Made by a program: the position numbers and the translations under genes
The notes under the pieces: generated by a model
Told to the model about the DNA's origin: nothing
The model's input: only the letters and a program-made list of their open reading frames with translations
Database searches by the model: none
Assembly: GCA_011682595.1 (NCBI GenBank)
Contig: JAACEH010000101.1
Coordinates: 1-7,626, forward strand
DNA: 7,626 nt
From: Anaerolineaceae bacterium
GTDB taxonomy: Bacteria; Planctomycetota; Phycisphaerae; FEN-1346; JAACEH01
Direction: 5' to 3'
Shown: positions 1 through 6,482 of the stretch, in pieces
Numbering within the stretch: the first letter of the stretch is position 1
How the letters are laid out: every line of letters begins with the position of its first letter

Positions 1-2
1 AC

Positions 3-191
3 GATTACGGGCGGCCGAAGTTCGTCAAGCTGGCCGTGCTGGTCGACCGCGGGCACCGCGAATTGCCCCTGGCCGCCGACGTGGTCGGCTGCACGATCCA
101 GACGCGAAGGGACGAGGTGGTCGAAGTCTCGATGACCGAGATGGACGACACCGACGAGGTGATTATGCGTTCAGCGCAGGAGAACCGTTAG
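3..191 (+). CDS. pyrR: PyrR C-terminus (pyrimidine regulator / uracil phosphoribosyltransferase), 5' end cut off by window
   Basis: This is the last 62 codons of a gene that begins before the window, ending in TAG at 189-191. The translation starts DYGRPKFVKLAVLVDRGHRE and continues with LPLAADVVGCTIQT. The stretch LAVLVDRGHRELP followed by an aDxVG motif is the C-terminal signature of PyrR, a PRTase-fold protein of about 180 residues. In Firmicutes and some other phyla PyrR senses UMP/UTP and binds pyr mRNA to control attenuation or translation; many members also convert uracil and PRPP to UMP. The PRPP-binding loop lies upstream and cannot be checked. The gene sits 129 bases before pyrB in the same direction, the usual place for PyrR at the head of a pyr operon. 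Identification rests on the motif and the context; whether it regulates by RNA binding here is unknown. Confidence 0.85.
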   Translation, partial: DYGRPKFVKLAVLVDRGHRELPLAADVVGCTIQTRRDEVVEVSMTEMDDTDEVIMRSAQENR

Positions 192-320
192 GCAGCGGGC
201 GCGATCGGGGGTGGCATGGGCCACGCTTGCGTGGCCATGTTCCTCGGACTACATGGACACACACAGGATCGAGCCCTGCAGAGCACCGGTAGCGAACGCG
301 AGAAGGTCAAGGTAAGGACA
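192..320 (+). other. pyrR-pyrB intergenic segment with hairpin repeat and pyrB ribosome binding site
   Basis: This 129-base gap holds one strong imperfect hairpin (215-239, listed separately) and otherwise no recognisable gene or clear sigma70 promoter. An open frame enters pyrB from an ATG at 216, but the 35 extra residues are low-complexity and unlike any PyrB N-terminus, so it looks like chance read-through of the hairpin. The purine-rich stretch AAGGTAAGG at 309-317 provides a Shine-Dalgarno sequence for the ATG at 321: the first AAGG (309-312) leaves 8 bases to the start. I looked for a PyrR-type RNA binding loop or an attenuator with a U-run and did not find a convincing one. Confidence 0.5.
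215..239 (+). repeat. Hairpin repeat, copy 1 (GGTGGCATGG-led stem-loop)
   Basis: CATGG-G-CCACG (215-225) pairs with CGTGGCCATG (230-239) around a CTTG loop, giving a 10-bp stem with one bulged G. It begins 24 bases after the pyrR stop. No T-run follows, so it is not a classical intrinsic terminator; an mRNA stabiliser, processing signal or dispersed repeat fits better. The leading edge GGTGGCATGG (210-219) reappears in inverse orientation at the pyrC/lyase junction (2665-2674) and, as GGTGCCACGG, at 7009-7018. Confidence 0.6.
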
Positions 321-1273
321 ATGGCCAGACGCAAATCACGGTTCAAGTGGGACAGGCGGCACCTGCTGGGTCTGGAAGAACTCAGCGCCGAGGAAATCGT
401 TCACATTCTCGACACTGCGACCGGGTTCAAGGAGATTTCGACCCGCAGCATCAAGAAGGCCCCTGCCCTTCGCGGCAAGGTCGTGGTGCTGCTGTTCTTC
501 GAAGCCTCCACCCGGACCAGCATGAGCTTCAACCTGGCCGCCCAGCGCCTCAGCGCCGACATCCTGGAGTTCCATACCGCCGCCAGCAGCGTCAAGAAGG
601 GCGAGACGCTGATCGACACGGCCCGCAACATCGAGGCCATGGGAGTCGACATCTTCGTCCTGCGACACTCGGCGGCCGGGGCTCCGCAACTGTTGGCCCG
701 CAACACAAATACTTGCGTGGTCAATGCCGGCGACGGAACGCACGAGCATCCGACCCAGGCCCTGCTGGACATCTTCACCATCCGCGAGGCCAAGGGCCGG
801 ATCGAAGGACTCAAGGTGGCTATCGTTGGCGACATCAGCCACAGCCGCGTGGCCCGCAGCAACATCTGGGGACTGACCAAGCTGGGCGCCGAGGTCACCC
901 TGGTCGGTCCGCCGACCCAGTTGCCCGCCGGCCTGGCCTCCTGCGGCGTGAAACTCTCGCACGACCTCGACAGTGTGCTGCCGAGATCGACGTGATCAAC
1001 CTGCTGCGAATCCAGACCGAACGCCAGGGCAAGAGTGCATTCCCGAGCATTCGCGAGTACAGCCGCCTGTTCGGCATGAACGCCGAGCGGCTGGCCCGCT
1101 GCAAGCCGGACCTGCTGGTCATGCATCCGGGCCCCATCAACCGCGGCGTGGAACTGACCAGCGACGTGGCCGACGGGCCGCACAGCGCCATCCTGCAACA
1201 GGTCACCAACGGGGTGGCCATTCGCATGGCCGTCATGTACCTGGTCGCCGGCGTCAAGGACAAGGGGAAGTAG
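321..1273 (+). CDS. pyrB: Aspartate carbamoyltransferase catalytic chain, interrupted by a -1 frameshift near 982
   Basis: PyrB makes N-carbamoyl-L-aspartate from carbamoyl phosphate and aspartate, the committed step of pyrimidine synthesis, in the cytoplasm. Residues 1-221 (from ATG 321) carry the carbamoyl-phosphate half: [12 protein letters not shown] at 59-70 with the STRT phosphate loop, SSVKKGETL at 89-97 and [14 protein letters not shown] at 137-150. After P221 the frame ends at TGA 993-995. The family sequence resumes one base back, from GAG at 983: [15 protein letters not shown] with the R-x-Q pair (about 230/232), then MHPGPINRG (about 268-276), ending at TAG 1271-1273. Joined, the product is about 317 residues, normal for the family, and no residues are missing at the join. 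One base is therefore lost, most simply a G or C in the CCG at 981-983. ATG 321 was chosen for its RBS and family length. Unless corrected, the product lacks most of the aspartate domain and should be inactive. Confidence 0.9.
978..995 (+). other. Frameshift site in pyrB
   Basis: Reading CTG (978-980) CCG (981-983) in the first frame leads to AGA TCG ACG TGA, a stop at 993-995. Reading from GAG at 983 gives [11 protein letters not shown], the expected PyrB sequence. Spacing matches the family pattern DLDxxLxxxDVxxxLRxQ exactly when one base is restored. No X-XXY-YYZ slippery heptamer, long homopolymer or downstream pseudoknot is apparent, so programmed frameshifting is not supported. A sequencing or assembly error, or a recent mutation, is more likely. 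A GTG in the second frame (992-994) overlaps the TGA as GTGA. Confidence 0.85.
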
Positions 1274-1278
1274 CTCAC

Positions 1279-2571
1279 ATGGAGGCCATCCTGATCAGAG
1301 GCGGTCGGGTCATCGATCCGGCCAACGGGACCGACCGCACGGCCGACGTGCTGATCGCCGACGGCCGCATTGTCCAGGTGGGGGCCGGCCTGGGTGCCGG
1401 GGTGGTCGAGCCGGACGGCGGCCGCACGATCGAGGCCCGCGACATGATCGTCGCCCCGGGCCTGATCGACATGCACGTCCACCTCCGCGAACCGGGCTCC
1501 GAGCACGTCGAGACCATCGCCAGCGGCAGTCGGGCCGCCGTGGCCGGAGGCTTCACGACCGTCTGCGCGATGCCCAACACCGACCCCTGCGTCGACAACG
1601 AAGGCGCGGTCACATTCATCGCCCGCCGCGGCAAGGCGGCCGACCTGGCCAACGTGCTGCCCATCGGGGCCATCACCGTCGGCCGCAGGGGAGAGCAGAT
1701 GGCCGAGATGGGCCAGATGGTCCGGGCCGGGGCCGTGGCTTTCAGCGACGACGGCGACAGCGTGGCCGACAGCGGGCTCCTGCGACAATGCATGTCCTAC
1801 GGCCGAATGTTCGGCAAGCCGTTCATCTCGCACGCCGAGGACAAGTCTCTGTCCGGCGGCGGCGTCATGCACGCCGGGGCACTTTCGGCCAAGCTGGGGC
1901 TGCCCGGCATTCCCGGGGCCGCCGAGGAGGTGATCGTCGCTCGCGACATCCGCCTGGCCGACATGAGCGGCGCCAAGCTCCATATCGCCCACGTCTCCAC
2001 CGCCGGCAGCGTGGAGATCATCCGCCGGGCCAAGGCTTCCGGCAGCCGGGTGACGGCCGAGGTCACGCCGCACCATCTGGCCCTGACCGACCAGGCGGTG
2101 GCCGGTTTCGATTCGAATTTCAAGATGAGTCCGCCGCTGCGGACCGCCGCCGACATCCGGGCCCTCAAAGACGGTCTCAAGGACGGAACCATCGACTGCA
2201 TAGCCAGCGACCACGCCCCGCACGAACAGGAAGAAAAAGAGGTGGAGTTCGCCTTCGCGCCGTTCGGGGTCATCGGTCTGGAGTCGACCCTGGCGGTGGT
2301 GATTGGCGAGTTGATCGACGGCGGCGTGCTCGACTGGCCGCAACTGGTGGCCAGGCTGACCGCCAATCCGGCCACGGTCCTGGGCATCGATCGCGGCACG
2401 CTCTCAGAAGGCGCCGTCGCGGACGTCACGATCATCGACCCGGCGCTCCAGTGGACCATCGCCCCCGAGAAGTTCGAGTCCAAGAGCCGCAACTGTCCCT
2501 TCAGCGGTTGGCAGGTTCGCGGCCGGGCCGTGGCCACCATCGTCGCCGGCTGCATCAAGCACCAGGCCTAG
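1279..2571 (+). CDS. pyrC: Dihydroorotase, class I (bacterial PyrC/AllB-type amidohydrolase)
   Basis: The 430-residue product cyclises N-carbamoyl-aspartate to dihydroorotate, the third step of pyrimidine synthesis. It is a cytosolic metal-dependent amidohydrolase. Visible landmarks are GLIDMHVHLREPG at 61-73 (metal ligands H66 and H68, substrate arginine R70), AMPNTDP at 97-103, FSDDGD at 155-160 (D158 is the likely bridging aspartate of class I enzymes), ISHAED at 183-188 (H185), IAHVSTAGS at 236-244 (H238), EVTPHHL at 261-267, and the catalytic IASDHAPH at 308-315 (D311). NPATVLGI near 363-370 and the final beta segment are also typical. Length is normal for class I (about 420-430). ATG 1279 lies 5 bases after the pyrB stop. 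Its Shine-Dalgarno GGGGA (1264-1268) is inside the end of pyrB, so the two are probably translationally coupled. Loss of the pyrB frame upstream could weaken this coupling. Confidence 0.95.
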   Translation: MEAILIRGGRVIDPANGTDRTADVLIADGRIVQVGAGLGAGVVEPDGGRTIEARDMIVAPGLIDMHVHLREPGSEHVETIASGSRAAVAGGFTTVCAMPNTDPCVDNEGAVTFIARRGKAADLANVLPIGAITVGRRGEQMAEMGQMVRAGAVAFSDDGDSVADSGLLRQCMSYGRMFGKPFISHAEDKSLSGGGVMHAGALSAKLGLPGIPGAAEEVIVARDIRLADMSGAKLHIAHVSTAGSVEIIRRAKASGSRVTAEVTPHHLALTDQAVAGFDSNFKMSPPLRTAADIRALKDGLKDGTIDCIASDHAPHEQEEKEVEFAFAPFGVIGLESTLAVVIGELIDGGVLDWPQLVARLTANPATVLGIDRGTLSEGAVADVTIIDPALQWTIAPEKFESKSRNCPFSGWQVRGRAVATIVAGCIKHQA

Positions 2572-2630
2572 TCATGTGCCGTGGTTACGGTGTGTGTCGC
2601 CGCAAGGGGTGCCCCTACGAACCGCCATCT

Positions 2631-2669
2631 CATGGCGACCCCTGTGGCGACCCCTGTGGTGTCGCCATG
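2631..2669. terminator. Stem-loop with 12-bp tandem repeat between convergent pyrC and lyase genes (hairpin copy 2)
   Basis: CATGGCGAC (2631-2639) and GTCGCCATG (2661-2669) form a perfect 9-bp stem. The sequence GGCGACCCCTGT is repeated in tandem at 2634-2645 and 2646-2657. This allows a competing 7-bp stem (2645-2651 with 2661-2667) inside the larger one. CCCTTTTTG follows at 2677-2685, giving a short T-run for + strand transcripts after a 7-9 base spacer. The element lies 60 bases after the pyrC stop and 41 bases beyond the lyase stop, so it could end transcription from both sides. Termination is inferred from position and structure; the spacing to the T-run is longer than ideal. Confidence 0.55.
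2634..2657. repeat. Perfect 2 x 12-bp tandem repeat
   Basis: GGCGACCCCTGT occurs twice back to back, followed by a partial third unit (GG-GTCGCC in inverted sense). It lies wholly within the convergent-gene hairpin, and slippage in it would change the loop size without destroying the outer stem. Confidence 0.85.
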
Positions 2670-2709
2670 CCACCTGCCCTTTTTGCCCGAGCGTATCGAA
2701 CTGCCGATG

Positions 2710-5700
2710 CTACTTCTTCATCCGCTTGTTCAGGCTCGCCCGGTCGAGCTTCACGTCCGGGCTGTGGATGACCAGGTAATCGAGGTTCACGCCGCGGCCG
2801 TTCAGGTTCGTCAGGCGGATGATGTTCTTGCCCTTCTTGAGCTTCACCAGCAGCGGATGGTCGGCCACCGGGTTCGGCACCGTGAAGAGCCGCCAGTCGT
2901 CCGAGCCGTTGGCCCAGCCGCCGGTTGACGGAAAGACCAGCCTCGCGAAAGGCTCCTGGACCTGGCCGTTGACCTCCAGTTCCCTCTCGCACAGGGCCAG
3001 CTCGGTGCAGTAACAGAGCGCCAGGTTGTAGTACCCTGCGGCCGGCACTTCGACCGTATACTCCAGCCAGTGGCCGACGGCGTCCCAACCCAAGATGGCC
3101 TTGCCGATGATGGCTCGCTTGGTGTCGTTCAGGCTGACCTCGCCGCCGCCCTGGCCCGTGAAATCCTCGGCCTGAACGATCACGATCGTGTTGGCCGGAA
3201 CCGGGTTGGCCCTGGCCGCCTTCTCGCGGGCCGCCGTCCGGACCCGGGCCTCGTTCTCGGCCTTCTTCATGGCCGCGGCCTGTTCGGCCTGCCGCTTGCG
3301 GAGCATGGCCTGGCGGTGCTTGTAAACGCCGGCTACACCGGCCGGGGCGAACTCGACACGCGAGACCGGGGCCATGGACAGTTGGTAAGTGCCTGCCTCG
3401 TCACTCGCCAGACCGACCTGTTTGACCCGCCGTCCTTTGTGGTCCAACTGGTACGCTCTCATGGTATTCAGGGGAGCGAGACTGACAGTCACCGTGCACT
3501 CAGTGGGCGAGGGGTTGCCGACAATGTAGGCTCCGGTCTCGACCTTCTCGATATAAGCCAGCCCCGACTCACTGCGGGCGATCAGCGCTCCACCAACCTT
3601 CAGCCTCGTTCCGCCGCCAAGATACATGGCCCGCACGTTATCACCGTCACGCATGACGAAGGCCTGCTGGGCGTCGGTCACCAGGCCACCGGCCTTGTAC
3701 GACCCCGGACGATACGCGGCGAAGCACAGGTCCGTGCCCCGGGCCGTCTTGATCTTCAGCAGGCCATAGCCGTCCTTGACCGAACCTTCGCATTCGACCG
3801 ATTTGACATAACCGCCCTTGGCCCCGGAGATGTCCACGGCGTTGCCGTAAATGGTCGAATTGGTCATGCGCCGCTGGATGATCGTCGGCGGCCGCTCCAA
3901 TCCGAGAAGGCCGTCACCGACCAGCACCTCGGTCCGCGTGCCGGCGGCGGCGACGAAGCGGGCCACGTTTCCGTCGCGAGTCACCGTGGCCGTCCACGGC
4001 TTGTCGGTCACGGCGTGCCGCAGGTTGGCCAGTTCGACGTAGCCCCTTTCGCGCGGCTCCGGGAGCTTGGTTGGTTCGAGCTTCAAATCACTGGCAAACT
4101 CTCCGCGAATGTGCCAGCAGAGGTCCATTTTCCGCGGCAGTCGGGCGAAGGCCCCGAACAGGTCGGCCATGTAGTCCGGCGTCAGGAAGACCGCGCGGTC
4201 CATGGTGATGCCGCTGTAGGCCTGGTTGGTGCGGGCCCGCTGAATGCCCATCGAGGCGGCCGGGCCGTAGACCAACTGGTCCGCCCCGCAGGGCTGCTGC
4301 TCCAGTTCGTCAACACAGAGCGTGTTGTGAGCCATTGTCGTGCGATACCAGCGGCGATAGAGCGGCTCTTCGTACCAGACGCTGCCCGGGTCGGGAATCA
4401 GGCGGTCGCCAAAGGCCCAGAGGTCGATGTTCAACTTGTCGGGATGGCCGTGCGAGCGGTTGGGGCCGTAGTCCAGCAGCAGGCTGTTGGTGCCGCGCTC
4501 GGTGGTGTTGCGCAGCACGCCGTAGCCGACGCCAAAGAAATTGACGCTCCCGAATTCGACGGGCTCGACCTCCGCCTTCGGGTCGCGGTCGTAAAGCACC
4601 GAGACGGGGAACTTCTGGAACTGGGCGTCCAGGTGCAGGCCCGACTGATTGAGAATCAGCAGGTACTTCGGGTCCCGGTAGCGGCGATAGGCGAACTCCC
4701 AGAGAAACGAGTCGCGGCCCAGGATTGATCCGCCTCCGGAGTCGTGAGTGGCCGGCGTCTTGAGGTCCGGGTAACTGTACTCCAGCGGCGAGTCGAACAG
4801 CCGTTTCAGGGCCGCACCGCGATGGCGGTACATGTCGATGCCGTGGTGCCACAGAATCTCGGCGTCGGCGACCAGGGCCTCCAGGGCCATGAACTGATAG
4901 CCCATGGCCCCCTCGGACCACATGCCGTCGGCGTCGATGCAGCGGGGGCCGAAGTGCAGCATGACCCCGCCCTTGGGCTTTTCCCTGGTGCCGCCGGGCC
5001 CGTACATGGCCAGGTTGATCAGGCCCTGGTCGTCCGTGGCGTAGCCGGCAATCAGGATGGCGCTGGTGCCGATGGCCGACCAGTTGGTCGGCGATCTCAG
5101 GAAGGCCCCGTTGGCGGCAATGAACCTGGCCGAGGCCTTAAGCAGGTCGTCCTCGATGTGCTTGCGCTGGGCCTCGGTAATCGAGGGCAAATTGTATATC
5201 AGGTCGTAGCCACGCGATACCTGGATCAGCCATATCGAATCGCCGAGACGCTGGTCGAAACACTTGCCGACGTCGTGCGTGAAGCCGGGGCGGTTGCCCT
5301 GGGCATACTTGTCGTAGACATCGGCGTAGGCCAGCAACAGCTTCTTGGCGAACTCGGCGTACCTGGCCTGGCCCGAGAGGGCGTAGACCGCGCCGAGATT
5401 GGCGATGTCCAAGGATAACTGGTTGTTCGTGCCGCCATATTTCTTGGCTGGCAGATGCATCCATTTGCCGTCCGGCCCCTTCTTCGGCTGCGGCACACCG
5501 AGCGGCATCTTCATCCGCTCGTCCATGCTGCTGACCAGCCCCCGGTACTGCTTCTGCAGTTCCTGGCTCGTCTTGAGCATCTCCTTGTAGTGCTCGATGT
5601 CCTGTGAGTCCCAGATGGTGCACGGATGGCCCTTGGTCTGACGGGGACGGCCGTAGACTTTCGTCTCGCCCACTGCCGCCGAGCCGCCGGTCGGGGCGAT

Positions 5701-6276
5701 GTTGGCCGACGACAGTGCGACCTGGTATTGGTCCACAGGCTTCATCATCGCCGCCACGTCGGTCGTCGACAACACGCGGATGCGCGACCAGCCGCCCCAG
5801 CCCGGCCCTTTTTTGCCGCCGGGCCTGGTGCGCCGCGGATAGGCCCCCGTGGCGACAACGCTCACCTGCCGGCCGTGGCCGGAGAGCGGGATGCGAATCG
5901 GCTTGCCCGGGGTCTGGGGCAGGTCGGCGTGCTTGACCATCTTGCCGTCGATGTAGATGTCGATGCCGTTTACCTGCATGGTGCCATTGTAGTCCAGGCC
6001 GACCACCTCCAGGGCCTTGATGTCGACCGGCACGACCAGCCGGATGTCGACCCGGGCCCCTTTGAAGGGGTCGAAGATCGTGCCGCCGCGGCTGCCGGGC
6101 CGCAAGGCGTTCAGGGCCGGCCAGTCCTTGTTGAAATAGATTCCCGCTCCCGATCCCTTGGCCGTGGCGCCGAGGGTGGTCAGGGCGACGTTGTGGAGTT
6201 TCTCGCCCTCTGCCGCTTGGCCGGCGGCCGACGAGACGGACAACAGCACGGCGACAATCGCAGTAACAGTACGCAT
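2710..6276 (-). CDS. Secreted multidomain polysaccharide lyase-like protein (alginate-lyase toroid + heparinase II/III domain + CBM6/35-like module)
   Basis: The product is 1188 residues. Residues 1-22 are a Sec signal peptide (MRTVTAIVAVLLSVSSAAGQA, no lipobox), so export is expected. Residues about 25-170 look like a beta-sandwich, possibly discoidin/CBM-like. About 220-560 is a helical toroid with SPTNWSAIGTS (395-405) and DGMWSEGAMGYQ (450-461), where N398 and Y460 are candidates for substrate neutralisation and catalysis. About 575-800 is the heparinase II/III-type beta domain: NRSHGHPDKLNIDLWAFG (606-623), DPGSVWY (629-635) and MAHNTLCVD (648-656). By analogy with heparinase II, H609 may be catalytic and H611, D629 and H650 may bind zinc. 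A charged helical linker (985-1023) leads to a CBM6/35-like module (1031-1172) starting VQAEDF. The family cleaves uronate polysaccharides by beta-elimination; the substrate here is unknown. ATG 6276 has AGGAG (6283-6287) six bases upstream. The gene appears monocistronic. Confidence 0.85.
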   Translation of the reverse strand: MRTVTAIVAVLLSVSSAAGQAAEGEKLHNVALTTLGATAKGSGAGIYFNKDWPALNALRPGSRGGTIFDPFKGARVDIRLVVPVDIKALEVVGLDYNGTMQVNGIDIYIDGKMVKHADLPQTPGKPIRIPLSGHGRQVSVVATGAYPRRTRPGGKKGPGWGGWSRIRVLSTTDVAAMMKPVDQYQVALSSANIAPTGGSAAVGETKVYGRPRQTKGHPCTIWDSQDIEHYKEMLKTSQELQKQYRGLVSSMDERMKMPLGVPQPKKGPDGKWMHLPAKKYGGTNNQLSLDIANLGAVYALSGQARYAEFAKKLLLAYADVYDKYAQGNRPGFTHDVGKCFDQRLGDSIWLIQVSRGYDLIYNLPSITEAQRKHIEDDLLKASARFIAANGAFLRSPTNWSAIGTSAILIAGYATDDQGLINLAMYGPGGTREKPKGGVMLHFGPRCIDADGMWSEGAMGYQFMALEALVADAEILWHHGIDMYRHRGAALKRLFDSPLEYSYPDLKTPATHDSGGGSILGRDSFLWEFAYRRYRDPKYLLILNQSGLHLDAQFQKFPVSVLYDRDPKAEVEPVEFGSVNFFGVGYGVLRNTTERGTNSLLLDYGPNRSHGHPDKLNIDLWAFGDRLIPDPGSVWYEEPLYRRWYRTTMAHNTLCVDELEQQPCGADQLVYGPAASMGIQRARTNQAYSGITMDRAVFLTPDYMADLFGAFARLPRKMDLCWHIRGEFASDLKLEPTKLPEPRERGYVELANLRHAVTDKPWTATVTRDGNVARFVAAAGTRTEVLVGDGLLGLERPPTIIQRRMTNSTIYGNAVDISGAKGGYVKSVECEGSVKDGYGLLKIKTARGTDLCFAAYRPGSYKAGGLVTDAQQAFVMRDGDNVRAMYLGGGTRLKVGGALIARSESGLAYIEKVETGAYIVGNPSPTECTVTVSLAPLNTMRAYQLDHKGRRVKQVGLASDEAGTYQLSMAPVSRVEFAPAGVAGVYKHRQAMLRKRQAEQAAAMKKAENEARVRTAAREKAARANPVPANTIVIVQAEDFTGQGGGEVSLNDTKRAIIGKAILGWDAVGHWLEYTVEVPAAGYYNLALCYCTELALCERELEVNGQVQEPFARLVFPSTGGWANGSDDWRLFTVPNPVADHPLLVKLKKGKNIIRLTNLNGRGVNLDYLVIHSPDVKLDRASLNKRMKK

Positions 6277-6282
6277 TTCGTT

Positions 6283-6287
6283 CTCCT
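6283..6287 (-). promoter_or_regulatory. Ribosome binding site of the lyase gene
   Basis: AGGAG on the minus strand sits six bases before the ATG (6276-6274). It fixes the start and places the signal peptide at the N-terminus. Confidence 0.75.
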
Positions 6288-6290
6288 GAA

Positions 6291-6310
6291 AGAGGGCCCG
6301 GAAGGCCTCT
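6291..6310 (-). promoter_or_regulatory. 5'-UTR hairpin just ahead of the lyase ribosome binding site
   Basis: The arms AGAGG(G)CC (6291-6298) and GGCCTCT (6304-6310) pair over a five-base CGGAA loop with one bulged base (forward-strand reading). In the mRNA it ends three bases before the AGGAG. It could stabilise the leader or affect ribosome loading; no ligand-binding fold is recognisable. Confidence 0.4.
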
Positions 6311-6330
6311 GCCGCCGGACCAGGGTCGCT

Positions 6331-6359
6331 ACTATACCGTTAACCTTCGCAGGTGTCAC
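6331..6359 (-). promoter_or_regulatory. Sigma70-like promoter of the lyase gene
   Basis: On the minus strand GTGACA (6359-6354) is followed after exactly 17 bases by TATAGT (6336-6331). Each hexamer matches the consensus at five of six positions. The predicted start is near 6324, giving a leader of about 48 bases before the ATG at 6276. Confidence 0.6.
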
Positions 6360-6378
6360 CGGTTCCTCAAAAAACCGG
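6359..6378. promoter_or_regulatory. Inverted repeat overlapping the edge of the lyase -35 box
   Basis: CCGGTT (6359-6364) and AACCGG (6373-6378) are perfect 6-bp arms separated by eight bases including an A-tract. Its inner edge touches the -35 hexamer, a position suited to an operator. It could equally be a weak secondary terminator for transcripts coming from the PilZ gene (minus strand CCGGTT TTTT...). Evidence is structural only. Confidence 0.3.
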
Positions 6379-6400
6379 CGATCATCCTCTCAGGGCTCAT

Positions 6401-6432
6401 AAAAAAACGCCCGGCCTGACGCCAAGCGTTTT
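6401..6432 (-). terminator. Intrinsic terminator of the PilZ gene
   Basis: On the minus strand AAAACGC (6432-6426) pairs with GCGTTTT (6410-6404) over a 15-base loop that contains a further GGC/GCC pairing. The stem runs into seven consecutive T (6407-6401). It starts 50 bases after the PilZ stop codon. This separates the PilZ transcript from the downstream lyase promoter. Confidence 0.75.
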
Positions 6433-6482
6433 GGGAAGTCGGCTGCATGTGTCGCAGAAACCGGCCCCGGCGCTGCGCCCCG

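Noticed and set aside
216..320. Alternative pyrB start at ATG 216 adding 35 residues
   Set aside because: The extension reads through a hairpin, has no family similarity and no RBS, whereas ATG 321 has AAGGTAAGG upstream and gives normal length.
192..320. PyrR-controlled attenuator between pyrR and pyrB
   Set aside because: There is a hairpin but no U-run, no alternative antiterminator pairing and no clear match to the PyrR RNA-binding loop. Any such site is more likely upstream of pyrR, outside the window.
975..990. Programmed ribosomal frameshifting in pyrB
   Set aside because: No slippery heptamer, no internal Shine-Dalgarno stimulator and no obvious downstream pseudoknot; I know of no recoding in this family.
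895..2343. 482-codon open frame on the minus strand opposite pyrB/pyrC
   Set aside because: It is antisense to a strongly motif-supported dihydroorotase and lacks an RBS and recognisable domains. Long antisense frames are expected in GC-rich coding DNA.
3070..4728. 552-codon open frame on the plus strand inside the lyase gene
   Set aside because: It lies opposite conserved lyase motifs, and its translation is rich in G, R, V, D and H with no domain. It is a composition shadow.
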